Position numbers and translations under genes: made by a program. Positions 34,390-45,994 of a DNA stretch of 64,000 bases are shown here, piece after piece (the stretch's first letter is position 1; each line of letters begins with the position of its first letter). The stretch comes from Cordilura impudica (Eukaryota > Arthropoda > Insecta > Diptera > Scathophagidae). The stretch spans positions 221,951,840-222,015,839 of the forward strand of contig OY821518.1 in NCBI GenBank assembly GCA_963682025.1. The letters are read 5' to 3'. The notes under the pieces were generated by a model. That model made no database searches and had not been told where the DNA came from. It saw only the letters and a program-made list of their open reading frames with translations.

Positions 34390-35050
34390 TTCCATGCAAG
34401 ATGGCCGAATTGTGGAATCGATTTCAAACACTTAAGGAGATGATAGTTGTTTGACAAGTATTGAGCTATAATGCTAAGTACATACGATGGAACATTAAGA
34501 GAAACATGCGGAAAAACATGTTTCCATTTTTTAATACAGACGATGGAACCAAAAGCGAAACATCTGTTCTGTGTGTTTATAGAATATACTACTACTAAAC
34601 AAGTACACGCGGAAGAAAATAAATTTTACATTTAGCTATAAAATTTTTAAAAATTTATTAAATATATTAATTTATAAATTTTTATATTAATTTATAAAAT
34701 TCCTCAAATTTTCATTATCACTATTTTATAATAATAAAATTCTCCAATGTTAAATTTTCGTCATTTTCGTCTCTCTTTTATTTTATTTACATATACATTA
34801 CAAAACAACATTACAGCATGACTGCTCTCAATGACATAAGAGAGCAAAAGCTTTAAACATCGACACAGACGATGGAACATTGAGTTTGGAAACATAAAAT
34901 ATCAAAGAAATTTGATATTTGAGGAACCAAAATTGAAACATGAATTGTGAGATGAAATATTGCTACAGACGATGGACATTAAGTGGAACATGCCGATGTT
35001 CCATCACTGTAATATTCCATCGTGTGTATGCAGCATAAAGACATGTGTAG
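34390..35050. repeat. Local repeats with ACGATGGAAC motif
   Basis: The motif CAGACGATGGAACA or close variants occurs about five times between 34485 and 35030, once followed by its reverse complement (GATGTTCCATC). AT-rich, no gene. Confidence 0.5.
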
Positions 35051-35760
35051 AATAATTTTGTTTTACTTTTAACATAATAGGTATAATATTTGAATTTATT
35101 GTCTTTTTGCTCCCTTTATATTAACTTTTAATTTCTGCCTCTCTGTCGACAAAACTTTGGATCGATTTTCAACCCTTTTCCCGTGATCCAATCGAGCTGA
35201 ATCTTTACAGGCAGACTCGTGGCGACGACAGAAATGATCTAAGGAGTATAATAAAAACTTGGTTTTTAGGGGTTAGTTTCTTTTTGTTTTGTTTGAGTTA
35301 TAAATCAATATCAGAATATCAGATGAGCATTTTTACCGAAAAATCATCTTTTATGACGTAGCTCGTTTTCATCGCATTGCTTAAGTCAGGAAGCAAAATT
35401 GTCGCATCTGGGGCACAGAAAATCCATACATGACTACTGAAAATCCAGTGCACCCTAAACGATGTAGATAGTACTCCATAATTAACCACAAGGATTGTAC
35501 CTTCGAATTTAAAAACCGAAATGAAAAAAAATGTGAATTTTTTATTTATTTTTTTTTTTATTTCCCATTATTTGTCTATAAATGTATAGGGCATCGTATA
35601 TTCGGTCTAGACCGCCTAAATTTTTTTTTCTTTATTCATATTAAAAGTAGTTCTAGCTACTACATGTTACAGGCTAATTAAGTCTCCTATTGCTGAAAGA
35701 AATAAAAGATTATCAAATAAAGGCAGAGATAATGGATGAAAGAGGTCAGAGTTTCTTTAT
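35051..35760. other. Non-coding DNA
   Basis: No gene recognised. 35140-35240 loosely resembles the repeat unit at 53465-53735. Confidence 0.35.
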
Positions 35761-38700
35761 TATACCCTCCACTCCAGTGTGCAGAGGGTTTGTCATTCCG
35801 TTTGTAATAATTAGAAAAAAATTTTGGCCCCATAAAATATATATATATTTGTGATCCTTATAACAACCGGAGTTGATATAGCGATGTCCGTCTGTCCGTC
35901 TGTGGAAATCACGATGACGGCATCAATCGGGCAGCTAGGGTGCTCGTTGACACAACAAATGATTCATTAACATCCTGAAAAGTTTGCTATTTAAAATCGT
36001 CCAAATCGGTCGATTAGAGCCCGAGATTTGAATGAAGAACTAAAAAAAGTCTTGAAAAAATATAATTTTCTATGTTGTTCTTGTCACGATCACGCCCTTA
36101 ATAGGACAGCTAGGGTGATCATTTTTAGTGAGAATGATTCACCAAATTCATGGAAAGATTTCTATTTCAAAAATCAATTAAATCGGTGGAACAGGTCCAG
36201 GGAAATCTCTGAAAAAGTAAAAAAAAAATGAAAAACATGATGTTTCTATATCGTTCTTGTTGTTATTCTAAATGTTGCATTGTTGTCATAGCTGGACTTG
36301 TTGTTTTTGTGGTCGTTGTGGTAATAATATAATAAAAACAGACCCTTTGTAAATCTTTTTATCAACTCTGGTAGAAAAATTTTAAAGTTTCCATTGTTTT
36401 GGCATTACTAGATCATTTCTGTCATTTTCACGAGCTTGCCTGCAAAATTTCGATTGGGTAACGGGAAAGTGATTAAAATCGATCCAAAATTTTTTCGACA
36501 AGCAGACACTACGAGTTAATATAAAGGGAGTAAAAATTCACCAACATCTAAAACAAATAATGCTAAAATATGTACCTAGTTGTGAATAAAAAAAAACAAT
36601 GTAAATTTAGCAAAAAAAAAAAATTATGTATTAATTTATTTAAAGAGAAAAACACAATAATAACGTTTGATGTTGTATTTTTTGTGAGTAATATTTACAT
36701 ATACATACATACACATATTAAATAATACAAATAATATACATATATTCTATATATGTATATCCATAATATCTGCATGTTAGAAATAAATCGGAATATTATT
36801 TTATTTACATAAATTTCTGCAATATTTTGTTGTGGGGAAAATACATTTCTTTTGCATTAACAGAGTGTCACTTCATTTTGCTCAGCGTGACTATGCCGCA
36901 GTAGATGGCGCCACAATTTTTGTTCTAATAAGCTTTGCAATAGTCATTTCTATTTTAACGTGAATGTCAATATTTTCAACTAGATATCATACAGAACAAT
37001 GTTAAGAGTATACATGGGCTGGTCTTTTATTTCATACGTTTTTCCATTATTCTTTTACAAATATGAACATAAGTTTGGCATGTTAACTTTTTGTTGTCTT
37101 TACTAAATAGAGTTACCGAGTTCATCAATGAGTTCTTTGCTTTACATAGTTATATAGAACTATTATTCTGCTTTACCTCCAAAATATCTGATTGCGATTA
37201 CATTTAAATTTTAAAAATTGTTTATAATTACTAAAGCATTATTATTCACATGTATACAAAATTGCACTTTTTAAATTTTCCATTCAAATTTAAGAAAATA
37301 TCAATTCTAAAAACTGGAATTAAAATTTCCAATTATATATTAGAAAATATTAATTGAATTTCAGAAAATCATATCAAAACGTCGGAAATAATAATTTTAA
37401 ATTTAGAAGACATCACTTGCATCTTTAATATATAAATTTTATTCGTTAAACACAAATTGAAATTCCAAAAAAAAAACACCAAATATGTTTACATTTAAAA
37501 AAAAATATTGCCATTCAGGAGAAATTAATAACTTTTCAGTACCGCGATTCAGTAACTTCTTTAACGATAGTCGTTAAAAAAAGAAAATTGCAAAATTATC
37601 AGTAAAATTTTTAAACGATATTCGCTATTGTTAAAGTCAGCTGTTGTTTGTTATCTAAACGACAACCATGTTTGTGTTGTTTATTCAATCGATGAAAACT
37701 TAAATTTTTATGTTGAAATGTCGTCATACATAAATAAAAATCATTAAATAGTGAAAATATTTTGCTTTTATTAAAAAACTTTTTTATATAAATAAAAAAA
37801 TTAAATAGCATATTCAATTCATTATTTCATTTTCAAATAAATAAACAGAAATATTAGTAAAAAAAATAAATATATAACATAAACATAAAATCATCCGGTC
37901 AAACACGAAGTAATTTGTTTTTTTCTATTCTTTATGTCTTTCGCTTATTTTAACAGAGATGCCACTCATTTACAATTGAGATAAATAGAAAAATAGATTT
38001 GTCGACTGTCGTTAAGATGTATGTACTTAGTGAATCACTTAATCCTTAGTGCAAACAACAACAGCTGTCGATATATTTTGCGATTGTCGGATCGTTGAAA
38101 TATACAGAATCGGACTACAGAAAACATTAATTTAAATTCAATGAATTTTAGAAAACGTCAAATGATATTTAAGAATTGCTAACATAAAAATTGTTACATA
38201 AATAAACGCAGTTTGATGAGAATGCTATTTATACATAAATTTTCACAATTTTTTTTGATGAAAATTTGAAGTATTTCAGAAAATAAAGATGACAAATTAC
38301 TTTATTTAAAATGTTTGGGACTTTTGGTTTTTTGCGTTTGGCATCCCTAATTTGATTATTTATTATTATAAATTTATTCTCTATGTTTTCAAAATATGGC
38401 AATATTTTAATAAAAAAGTTGAGAGAGCTTTTTTTTTTTTTGTTATTATTTTGTTACTCCATCCGACCTATATGGCCACAATAAAGAAATATTTGGCCAA
38501 TTAAAAGAAACTATACAGCCATCTCCAATAAGCACGATTTAATGCATATAGCCATCCTACACAACCATTACCTTTGCAATGGAGGTTAGGGTGAGCTATT
38601 TAATTAGCAAAAACTAAATTAAACGAGAAGTTATGTCATTTAACCGGAAACGCATGCATATAGAAAACGCATACATATTTTTCCAATAATAAATATTTGT

Positions 38701-39149
38701 GTTTTCGTCGACCTTTTTGTTGTTAATAATTTATACGTTTATTGAGCTTGAGGCCAATTTTGGAATTTTTGTTGTTCTTTATTTATTCAATATTTCGCTA
38801 TCCGCTGGATAGCATCCTCAGGAATATAATTTGAGTAACAATAATTAAAATTAACAAAAATACACCCTTGTGCTTTTACATTTCATATTGTAATGTGAAA
38901 TGTAAAAGCACAAGGGTGTATTTTTGTTAATTTTAATTATTGTTACTCAAATTATATTCCTGAGGATGCTATCCAGCGGATAGCGAAATATTGAATAAAT
39001 AAAGAACAACAAAAATTCCAAAATTGGCCTCAAGCTCAATAAACGTATAAATTATTTTTCCAATATTTTGTTTACATTTATTATCAGTACTCAAACCGAG
39101 GTGGAGGGTATCAAAGATTCGGCACAGCCGAATTTAACACTCTTACTTG
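35761..39149 (+). mobile_element. Long Helentron/DINE-1-like element, family R3, copy 1
   Basis: Begins TATACCCTCCACTCCAGTGT, has ATGTCCGTCTGTCCGTCTG near 35884, and ends with a hairpin ATTCGGC-ACA-GCCGAAT (39117-39133) followed by TTTAACACTCTTACTTG. Start, GTCY microsatellite, terminal stem-loop and CTTACTTG tail match the DINE-1/Helentron plan and the R1 family. At 3.4 kb it is far longer than DINE-1. The interior has no recognisable gene. The copy at 46723-50298 is collinear, apart from the palindrome at 38725-39056 present only here. Confidence 0.75.
38725..39056. repeat. Near-perfect 332-bp palindrome
   Basis: Two arms of about 165 bp meet at 38890/38891 with essentially no spacer and only a couple of mismatches at the centre. 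Each arm carries GCTATCC-GGATAGC hairpin sequence. It is absent from the equivalent position in the second R3 copy (about 50080-50210), so it is an insertion. Confidence 0.92.
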
Positions 39150-40240
39150 TTTTTATAAATAAATCTGTGGTTTTCTGGAATAACCGCGTATGTCCATTTT
39201 TGTCAGTTTTGAGTTAACGATGCCAAATATATTAATTTTTAACGCCCTTTACATGTGTTCAATTTAAAAAAAAAAAAAATATTGACCATTTCTGAGTTTT
39301 TTTCTTTAAATGTTTATTAAATTAATTTGCAGCACTAACGACGTATGTCAACCTACGTTTGATCGCTGACAAATTATTTTCTCAGAAAACGACACATAGC
39401 GACATACGTTGTTATTAATGAAAAAAACTGCAAAATAATATTAGATTAGTTTTCAGTTTATAACCACTTGTAAAAACTTGTGTGTTTATTTCTGTTATTT
39501 TTTGTCACTATTATTCTTAATACGTTGTTATATTATCATCCTAAGTCCCGTTAGCTTTTTGTTGACGAACAAAAAAATCCATTTTTCAATCCATTTTTCA
39601 AGCAACACCTTAGGTCTACATGGGTGGTTGCATTGTTCGCTTTCTTTTTCAAAGAAAAAAACGTTTGCCGACACAAGTTGTTTTATCTGCACACACTTTA
39701 AGTGTAATTTACATATCGTTTTTTTCGTCCTTCTCTAGGATGTATTCCTCTGAAGGTTTTTGACTCAAAATTTTATATAAAGTATTTATTGCCCATGTCT
39801 ACAGAACTGTTAAATAAAAAGCTTTTAAATCTTTATATCGAGCCCATAATTTCGAATATAAAGTTTTTTGGCTCCCCCTGAACATTTTGATTTTATGACA
39901 TACGCGGTTATTCTAGAAAACCACAGAAATATTTATGTTATATGTAAAGCCAAATTATAACTAACTATTGTCATGCCTTAGCATAATTATTCCATTACAG
40001 TTATTATAAGATTATAAATATAAAAAAAATGGATCGGGCGCATAAAATATTGGCTCTAACAATATAATCCAACTAAATCCGGCTAAGTCAATCCAATTTT
40101 CCTACAGTTTAATTTGCATCTCTTAAAATTTTTAAAATTAATAGCTAGCAATTTCGATGGATGACTAAAGTTTATTCTAAAAATCCATCGCCAATTTCGT
40201 ACAATCAAGTCGTAAAATTTATTTTTATTTCTCTCATACA
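39150..40240. other. AT-rich non-coding DNA downstream of copy B
   Basis: No gene; the open frame at 39478-39738 has hydrophobic low-complexity sequence and no recognised domain. AATAACCGCGTATGTC at about 39178 recurs inverted near 39895. Confidence 0.35.
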
Positions 40241-41026
40241 TTCTACTTAGTAACTCTTTTTGCTATTTAAATGTTTTTACTTTGTTTACTTTTTATACAT
40301 TTTTTAGACATTAGTAATTGATGTTTATGTACTCGTATTTAATACATGTACACTCGTAATATATATTTTTTATTTTGCGATTTAATTTATTTATTCACAA
40401 TACTCTATTTTACATATTTCAAAAAATGTTTTACATTGTATACATTTTTACGTTATCAACATATTCTTTACATGATGCAAACAATTAAGCTTTATGTATA
40501 AAATACATTCTTTGCTACTTAATTTATTTTTTTTTAAATTACTTTTGAATTATTTACCTAAAGTTTACATTATGAAATTATATTTAGTTTTCCATTTATA
40601 TTTTACAATGTAATTTTATTATTTTTACTTCATCGCAACTGATTATTCAACATGCATATATTAAATTTTATTTTACATTGTTTTCATTTTTCAATTATTT
40701 ATATATTCTTGCCATGATGCCAATATAAAGGTTTATGTTTATATAAGATAATTAATTTATTTTATTTTTTTTGTATTTTACCTAAAGTTTACATTATGTA
40801 AAAATAATTTGTTTATTTTTTATATTTTGCGATTTAAGTTTCAACATATTACCAAGAAATTTTATTTTTGATTGTTTACATTATTCACATATTCTATACG
40901 TTATGTAAATATTTAATGATAATGTATTAAATACATTCCGTATTGCTTAATTTAAATTAATTCGCTATTATTGTATTTTTTAACTTATGTATTTTTTTTT
41001 TTTATTTGTAAACATCTATACGCGCA
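40240..41026. repeat. Degenerate tandem repeat, ~220-bp period
   Basis: TTACCTAAAGTTTACATTAT occurs at about 40555 and 40778, with related TTTACCTTAAGTAAATA at 41863 beyond a MITE. Neighbouring phrases (TTTTGCGATTTAA, CATATTCTTTACATGATG) repeat at similar spacing. The array ends beside a run of 13 G (41027-41039). Confidence 0.5.
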
Positions 41027-41346
41027 GGGGGGGGGGGGGCGTAAATTTCTATTTCACAATACAATCACAGAAGCAGCGTAACATCTAAGCTCATATGTTA
41101 CCCACTGACCGTAAAACAAATCGGTGTGACTTATGATTGTATTGGTGAAAAAATTATGATTTAAAACTGCTTCAGCTAATTCAACAACCCTCTGCTGTAA
41201 AACGACAACAATTTCACAATATAAACGTATAACATATATATAATTCAACAACCCCACACTTGCTATAAGTGATACATAGATGACGCTTTCTGTTTGATTT
41301 TAAAAAAGTGACATAAAAAATCTTTAATTACTAGATGTTTACACAT

Positions 41347-41754
41347 CGCACCTGTACCTCTAAAGTGAGTCAACTCAAAATTTACAAATTTTTAGTAGAG
41401 GCAAAAAAACAGTTTTTTTTTTTTAATATTTACTATAAAATTTAAAAACAGTTGTTTCATTGTAAAGAATTGCTAATAATAAGTAGTAACAATAGTTGTT
41501 TTTGCGATTTTTTCAGTGATCATCAAAAATAACAAATTTGTTGGGTGCAACTCAAAATATGTCTTTGTAGTGGATTCTAAAGAAAATACTCTTATAACAC
41601 AAAGAGGGTTACAACTGTATTTTTTTTTTCGAAAGACTAGAAAAACCGATGTGAGATTTTGTCAGGGGTTAGATATGACCACTGTGTATCGTTTTCTTGC
41701 AAAAAGTGAAAATTGAAAAATTTTGAGTTGACTCACTTTAGAGGTACAGGTGCG
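41347..41754. mobile_element. MITE with 37-bp perfect terminal inverted repeats
   Basis: Left end 41347-41383 and right end 41718-41754 are exact reverse complements, starting CGCACCTGTACCTCTAAAG. ACAT flanks both sides (41343-41346 and 41755-41758), suggesting a 4-bp duplication. A 66-codon open frame (41516-41716) lies inside; it starts with GTG and has no recognised domain. Confidence 0.85.
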
Positions 41755-42432
41755 ACATCTCCCCTGAGATCGGACTTTTAATTGTTTTTTTTTACATTAT
41801 TTAACTATATGATGTAAATAGTTAATGCTTTCGTATTCATGTTTTTTTTTTTTTTTTGGATTATTTACCTTAAGTAAATAAAAATTATTTTCTATTTCAT
41901 ACATTCATTTTATTTAAATTATTAATTTTTTTATTGATAAGTCGCCTTAAAAGTATATTTAACTTTTAGAAACTAGTGTTATCTTAATTAGACCGTTAAT
42001 ATTTAATAAAAGTGATATAGAATAATGTGGTTGAATTACTGTAAAGTTAACTTTACATAACTTTCCAGTTTTAATATACTTTCTGGATATTGTCAATGTT
42101 TTATAATTTTTGAGGCTTTTATATTTGCTAAGCCTCTAATTGGTTAGTTGGTACTTTTTCTTATAATATGGCTATTTTAACGTTTGAATTTAAGAGCTTT
42201 AAAAGTATCACACACCTTTAGGGTTTATCAAAAAATTTATACATTTTTTGGTCAGTCAAGTCAATCCCTAAAACTATGTTTAATTTTTGTACTGATTAAC
42301 ATAAGATTTTAACACACAGTAACAGAAAATGGCAAAAATTATAGTTAATAACAATTATTATTATTCAAATATTTTATATATTAATAAAAAATTAAATTAT
42401 TTTTTTTTTTTATAAAATAAAATAAATTATCA
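41755..42432. other. AT-rich DNA downstream of copy B
   Basis: 3' flank of the copy B exon with a possible continuation of the 220-bp repeat; no gene. A clear AATAAA directly after the stop is not evident. Confidence 0.4.
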
Positions 42433-43390
42433 CTATACTCTACACTTGGAATTATTATTGTATAATATTTTATACTCTGGTTTAATATCGTTTTCTATCA
42501 ATTTGTTCATTTCTGCGACGTACTTCTGTCTCTCTTTAGTCTCATTTAGTTTGGGATTAAATCGTTTAATGCCCGGTGCATGTACAAGAAACGCTGGATG
42601 CAAAACATAATATTCATAGTCCAATAAACACATGGCATAGTTTTGTATACGTTTATTCGATTGACCTTCCCAGGTGACACGTTCATCAAATAGTGGCTCC
42701 TTGTTGTCGCTTATGTAGAATGGTTCCCAAGCGAAAAATTTCCCAAGACGTTTAGTACTTGAAAATATCTCCATAACTTCGGTTTTGGTGGCCTCTATCC
42801 ATTCCTTTTGTTTCGGTACCAAATGACAACTTTTACAAAAATTATAATGAAATGGTATTGCCATTGTCGTGTTTAACATTAGCTTTAAAACTTCCTTGGA
42901 ATCTGGAATTACTGCATTTGGTTCTATTTCAAAAACCGGCATAGGAAAGACTTTGGGTATATTTGTTTCCAAAACTAAAGACGAATTTTTAACAATCATT
43001 TCTAAAAATTGTCCAACCAATCCCAAACTTGGATATAGTTCTATGTCACAGGCAAATATGAAGTATGTATTGGATGCCTTTCTGGCTATATTGCGTCCCA
43101 CATTTATGGGATAAGTCAGATTTTGTTGAAATTTATACATGTCTGAACGCTTGACTTTTTCATAGGGTGCTTTGGTCAATTGACAATCGTATGGCCATTT
43201 AATGGCTTCTTCCTCATTTATGGCTATATACGAAGGCATATGATTATTTGGAAAGTAAACGTGAAAAGTGACATAATCACGTATGAGTTGACTTTCTGGC
43301 AAACAATTGCGTGCATATTGTATGGAATCCATCGTGGCATTATAATCGTAGCCAGGAGCAAAGATAGCAAAGCTAACGGGAGCTAACCAG
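42433..43390 (-). CDS. Glycosyltransferase family 49 (B4GAT1/LARGE-like), copy B, exon 2
   Basis: Paralogue of copy A on the opposite strand, with the same exon structure. The acceptor CTATATAG ends just above 43390. The exon opens C|TGG giving WLAPVSFAIFAPGYDYNAT and ends in a stop at 42433. Motifs are NVGRNIARKASNTYFIFACD, DIELYPS, EPFYISDNKEPLFDERVTW, SNKRIQNYAMCL and VLHPAFLVHAPG. From the shared MDSIQY the two copies have exactly the same length (299 residues) with many scattered substitutions and no stops. Both therefore look maintained by selection. Exon 1 at 61471-61808 ends in CG, which with the C here makes the Arg codon before Trp, giving a 431-residue protein. Golgi luminal enzyme by family. 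Confidence 0.92.
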
Positions 43391-43538
43391 CTATATAGAA
43401 ATGGAAGAAAGCATGATGTTTATTAAAAGATCTTTTAAGAAATGTAGATTTGTAAGATGTAAAATATATAACAGACATAAACAGAAAGTATGAAAAGTTA
43501 TAGAATCTTACTATATACTATATAACTGATATAAATAA

Positions 43539-43791
43539 AGGCCTAGTTAGCCACACGTAACCTTAACCAAACGCGTCAGCTGTTTTTTCTGTCACGTAAC
43601 CGGAACGTCCCAATCTGTTGAAAATAGATTTTTGCTACGTTTGTACGTGACATTTGTGAACAGCTGATAAAGTTTGGTTAATTTAACACAGCAACATGCT
43701 GGTTCGTTTTTTACGTTCTATAATTGCACTAAATGCCAACGTTACATTTACGGTACGGATACATTTTAACAACGTGTGGCTAACTTGACCT
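43539..43791. mobile_element. MITE with ~20-bp inverted termini, in copy B intron
   Basis: AGGCCTAGTTAGCCACACGT at 43539-43558 is matched inverted at 43772-43791 with two mismatches. About 250 bp, no coding capacity; no target duplication was identified. Confidence 0.6.
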
Positions 43792-44159
43792 ATGAAGGTA
43801 TTGCGGCAAATTCGAATGTTAAGGGCATAAAAATTATCAAAAATGGGAAGGCACATTTAAACAAACAAATCTAGGTATAGAAATTTTGTATGAAGATTCT
43901 ACCAAAGCAACAAACATTGGCTAGCAAGAAATGTTTATGATGCGACTGCTTATGGAATAAAAAAGGCTAATAAGTGGAGTATATTTAAATTTATGCCTTC
44001 CCAATAAGTGAATCTAGAAATATGTTTTCGTATGTAGATCCAATGAAGTTCACAAATATCAGGCATACGAAATTGTTTCGGCTGTAGTGGTACCATATTT
44101 ATCTTCTTGATATAATAATCTCGAAATATCAATTTCAACATGTATATTCCACCAGAGAC
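43792..44159. other. Copy B intron DNA; segment repeated at 55340-55490
   Basis: From about 43997 onward (AAGTGAATCTAGAAATATG, ATATCAGGC, CTGTAGTGGTA, CCACCAGAGACTT) the sequence is repeated at 55345-55480, and in both places is followed by the TTCTTAAAAAAG array. No gene. Confidence 0.5.
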
Positions 44160-44413
44160 TTAGAAACGATGTTTTCTTAAAAAGGACGTTTTCTTAAAAA
44201 AGTTTTTTTTTAAATACCTTTTCTTAAACAAGTAAATTTTTATGAAAAATAATTTTCCGTTAATACATTTTCTTATATAAACAATTTTCCTTAAAAATAT
44301 ACCTTTTCTTAAAAAAATGATTCCATGACATTTCCACAAAAAACATTTACTCGGAAAACATTTACTCGAAAAACATTTCCTCGAAAAACATTTACTCGAA
44401 AAACATTTGGTCG

Positions 44414-44554
44414 AAAACATTTGCTCGAACGCCATTTTCTGGTAAAATTAATAACCGAAATATTTTTTTTAAATTTGCGCAAATTCTTTAAAAATTTGCA
44501 CAAATTTTTTCGGTTATTAATTTTACCAGAAAATGGCGTTCGAGCAAATGTTTT
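44414..44554. repeat. 47-bp perfect inverted repeat inside the MULE end
   Basis: 44414-44460 and 44508-44554 are exact reverse complements with a 47-bp spacer rich in AAATTTGC; able to form a cruciform or RNA hairpin. Confidence 0.95.
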
Positions 44555-44652
44555 TCGAAAATTAATTAAATGTTATTTGAATATTAATTAAATGTTTTTT
44601 AGTTTTTTCATGTTTTTTTATTAAATATTTTATTTTTTTTTTTTTTTGTTAA

Positions 44653-45994
44653 TTATAATACAGTATTGTATGCATTTGCAGTTAAATAATCGGTGATTTC
44701 CGTAATAGAATATTTCTCAGCAACATTTCTGATTCTTTCATTTAAATACCGATATTTTTGCGTTTTGGAGGCATTGGAGTTCCAGCCAGAATTGCTCGAG
44801 AACTATTTAATTTTTCGATTGTTCTAGTTGAAGTTTTTCAAAAAAAAAAATCAACAGACGGATGTTCACAACCAACTAACCGGGAAAATCCATTATGCCA
44901 ACCTTCAACGCAGTTATTTGTTCGAGCGGAATCTTTGAGTGTTGCAGTATAAACATTCCATGATTCAAGAGAATACCTGGAATTGCGCCTACCAGTTTTA
45001 TTTTTAGACCGGACATCAAATCTGCCGATATAATTATCCTCAAAATAATCCACTACATTCTTCTGGGATAACATTGGTTTTAGTTAAAGATTGGAAAGCG
45101 TTAATAACATCGGCTAGCGGCACAAATGCAACTTATAAAATCATACGAATTTTATGAGCGAACACTCCATTCCTGTCATATTGAGCTTTTAAACCCACCT
45201 GACATATTTTGCGATATAAACTCTGGCCTAAATGAAAGAAGCACAATTTTTGTTTAGAAGCAATGGTTTTAAACTATTTAACATTCAACGATTTTAACTG
45301 TTCAAATGACCTTTTGTATTGATTCAGTTAATTTGTTCGGTAATAAGACATACACTTGTGGTAAAGATTGCTTTTCCTTTGCACCATGTATGGTAAAAAG
45401 TTGGTTAAAAATTAACGGTAATATTTTAAAAGTACCATCAACGAACCACATGTCAGATTCCGCCAAAAATTAAAGATTTCGTTTGGTTGAGAATATCAAA
45501 ATTCGAGTTTCGGTAGGCCCTGAATCGTACAGCAAAAATGGATCACCCTGAAGAGTAACATTAAATTTTTCTTGTATAATTAAATCAATTAACGATTTCG
45601 GAATAACATCATTTCCTTGTCTGTGTCTGTGAATTGTGCGCTGCATGGACGGAATAGACGGCATATGGACTCTTACTGGATTAGTAATGGCAACAGTAGA
45701 TTCAGCAATAATATGTTGTGTATTAATATTTGTAGATAGTGCTCTCTTTTTAATTTCAGTAAGGGTTTTTCTAACACCAACATTTGCTGCATTGCCAGCA
45801 TGATTATGCTCTCCAACATTCTTTATTATAACATCACCTTTGGTATTAATTCGTGCTTTACATTGTTTTTCCCGATTATTCGTGCATACCCAGTACGTAA
45901 CATCATCATGGTATTTATTTTTAATAAATACATAACCATCTACTAGAAAGCAAGGCTTATTTTTTGTTGTTTTTAAATTATCCATACTGGTCAT
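44653..45994 (-). pseudogene. FLYWCH-MULE transposase, broken
   Basis: ATG at 45994. A FLYWCH-type zinc finger opens the protein (NKPCFLVDGYVFIKNKYHD, YWVCTNN, CKARINTKGD, EHNHAGN). A stop at 45470 is followed in the same frame by the MULE catalytic entry MWFVDGTFKILPLIFNQLF and IHGAKEKQ, with the first catalytic aspartate in DGTF. After stops and frameshifts the C-terminal block VVDYFEDNYIGR, WNVYTATLKDSARTNNCVEG and WHNGFSRLVGCEHPS (45062-44845) is readable, then NERIRNVAEKYSITEITDYL to the stop at 44653. The remaining catalytic positions are not clear, so the enzyme is dead. Confidence 0.85.

Noticed and set aside
39478..39738. 86-codon hydrophobic frame as a membrane protein
   Set aside because: Low-complexity T-rich DNA produces Phe/Leu/Ser-rich peptides; no other support.
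44160..44591. Open frames with repeated CFSSK / TRKTF peptides
   Set aside because: Translations of the 15-bp MULE end repeats and of the TTCTTAAAAA array, not genes.
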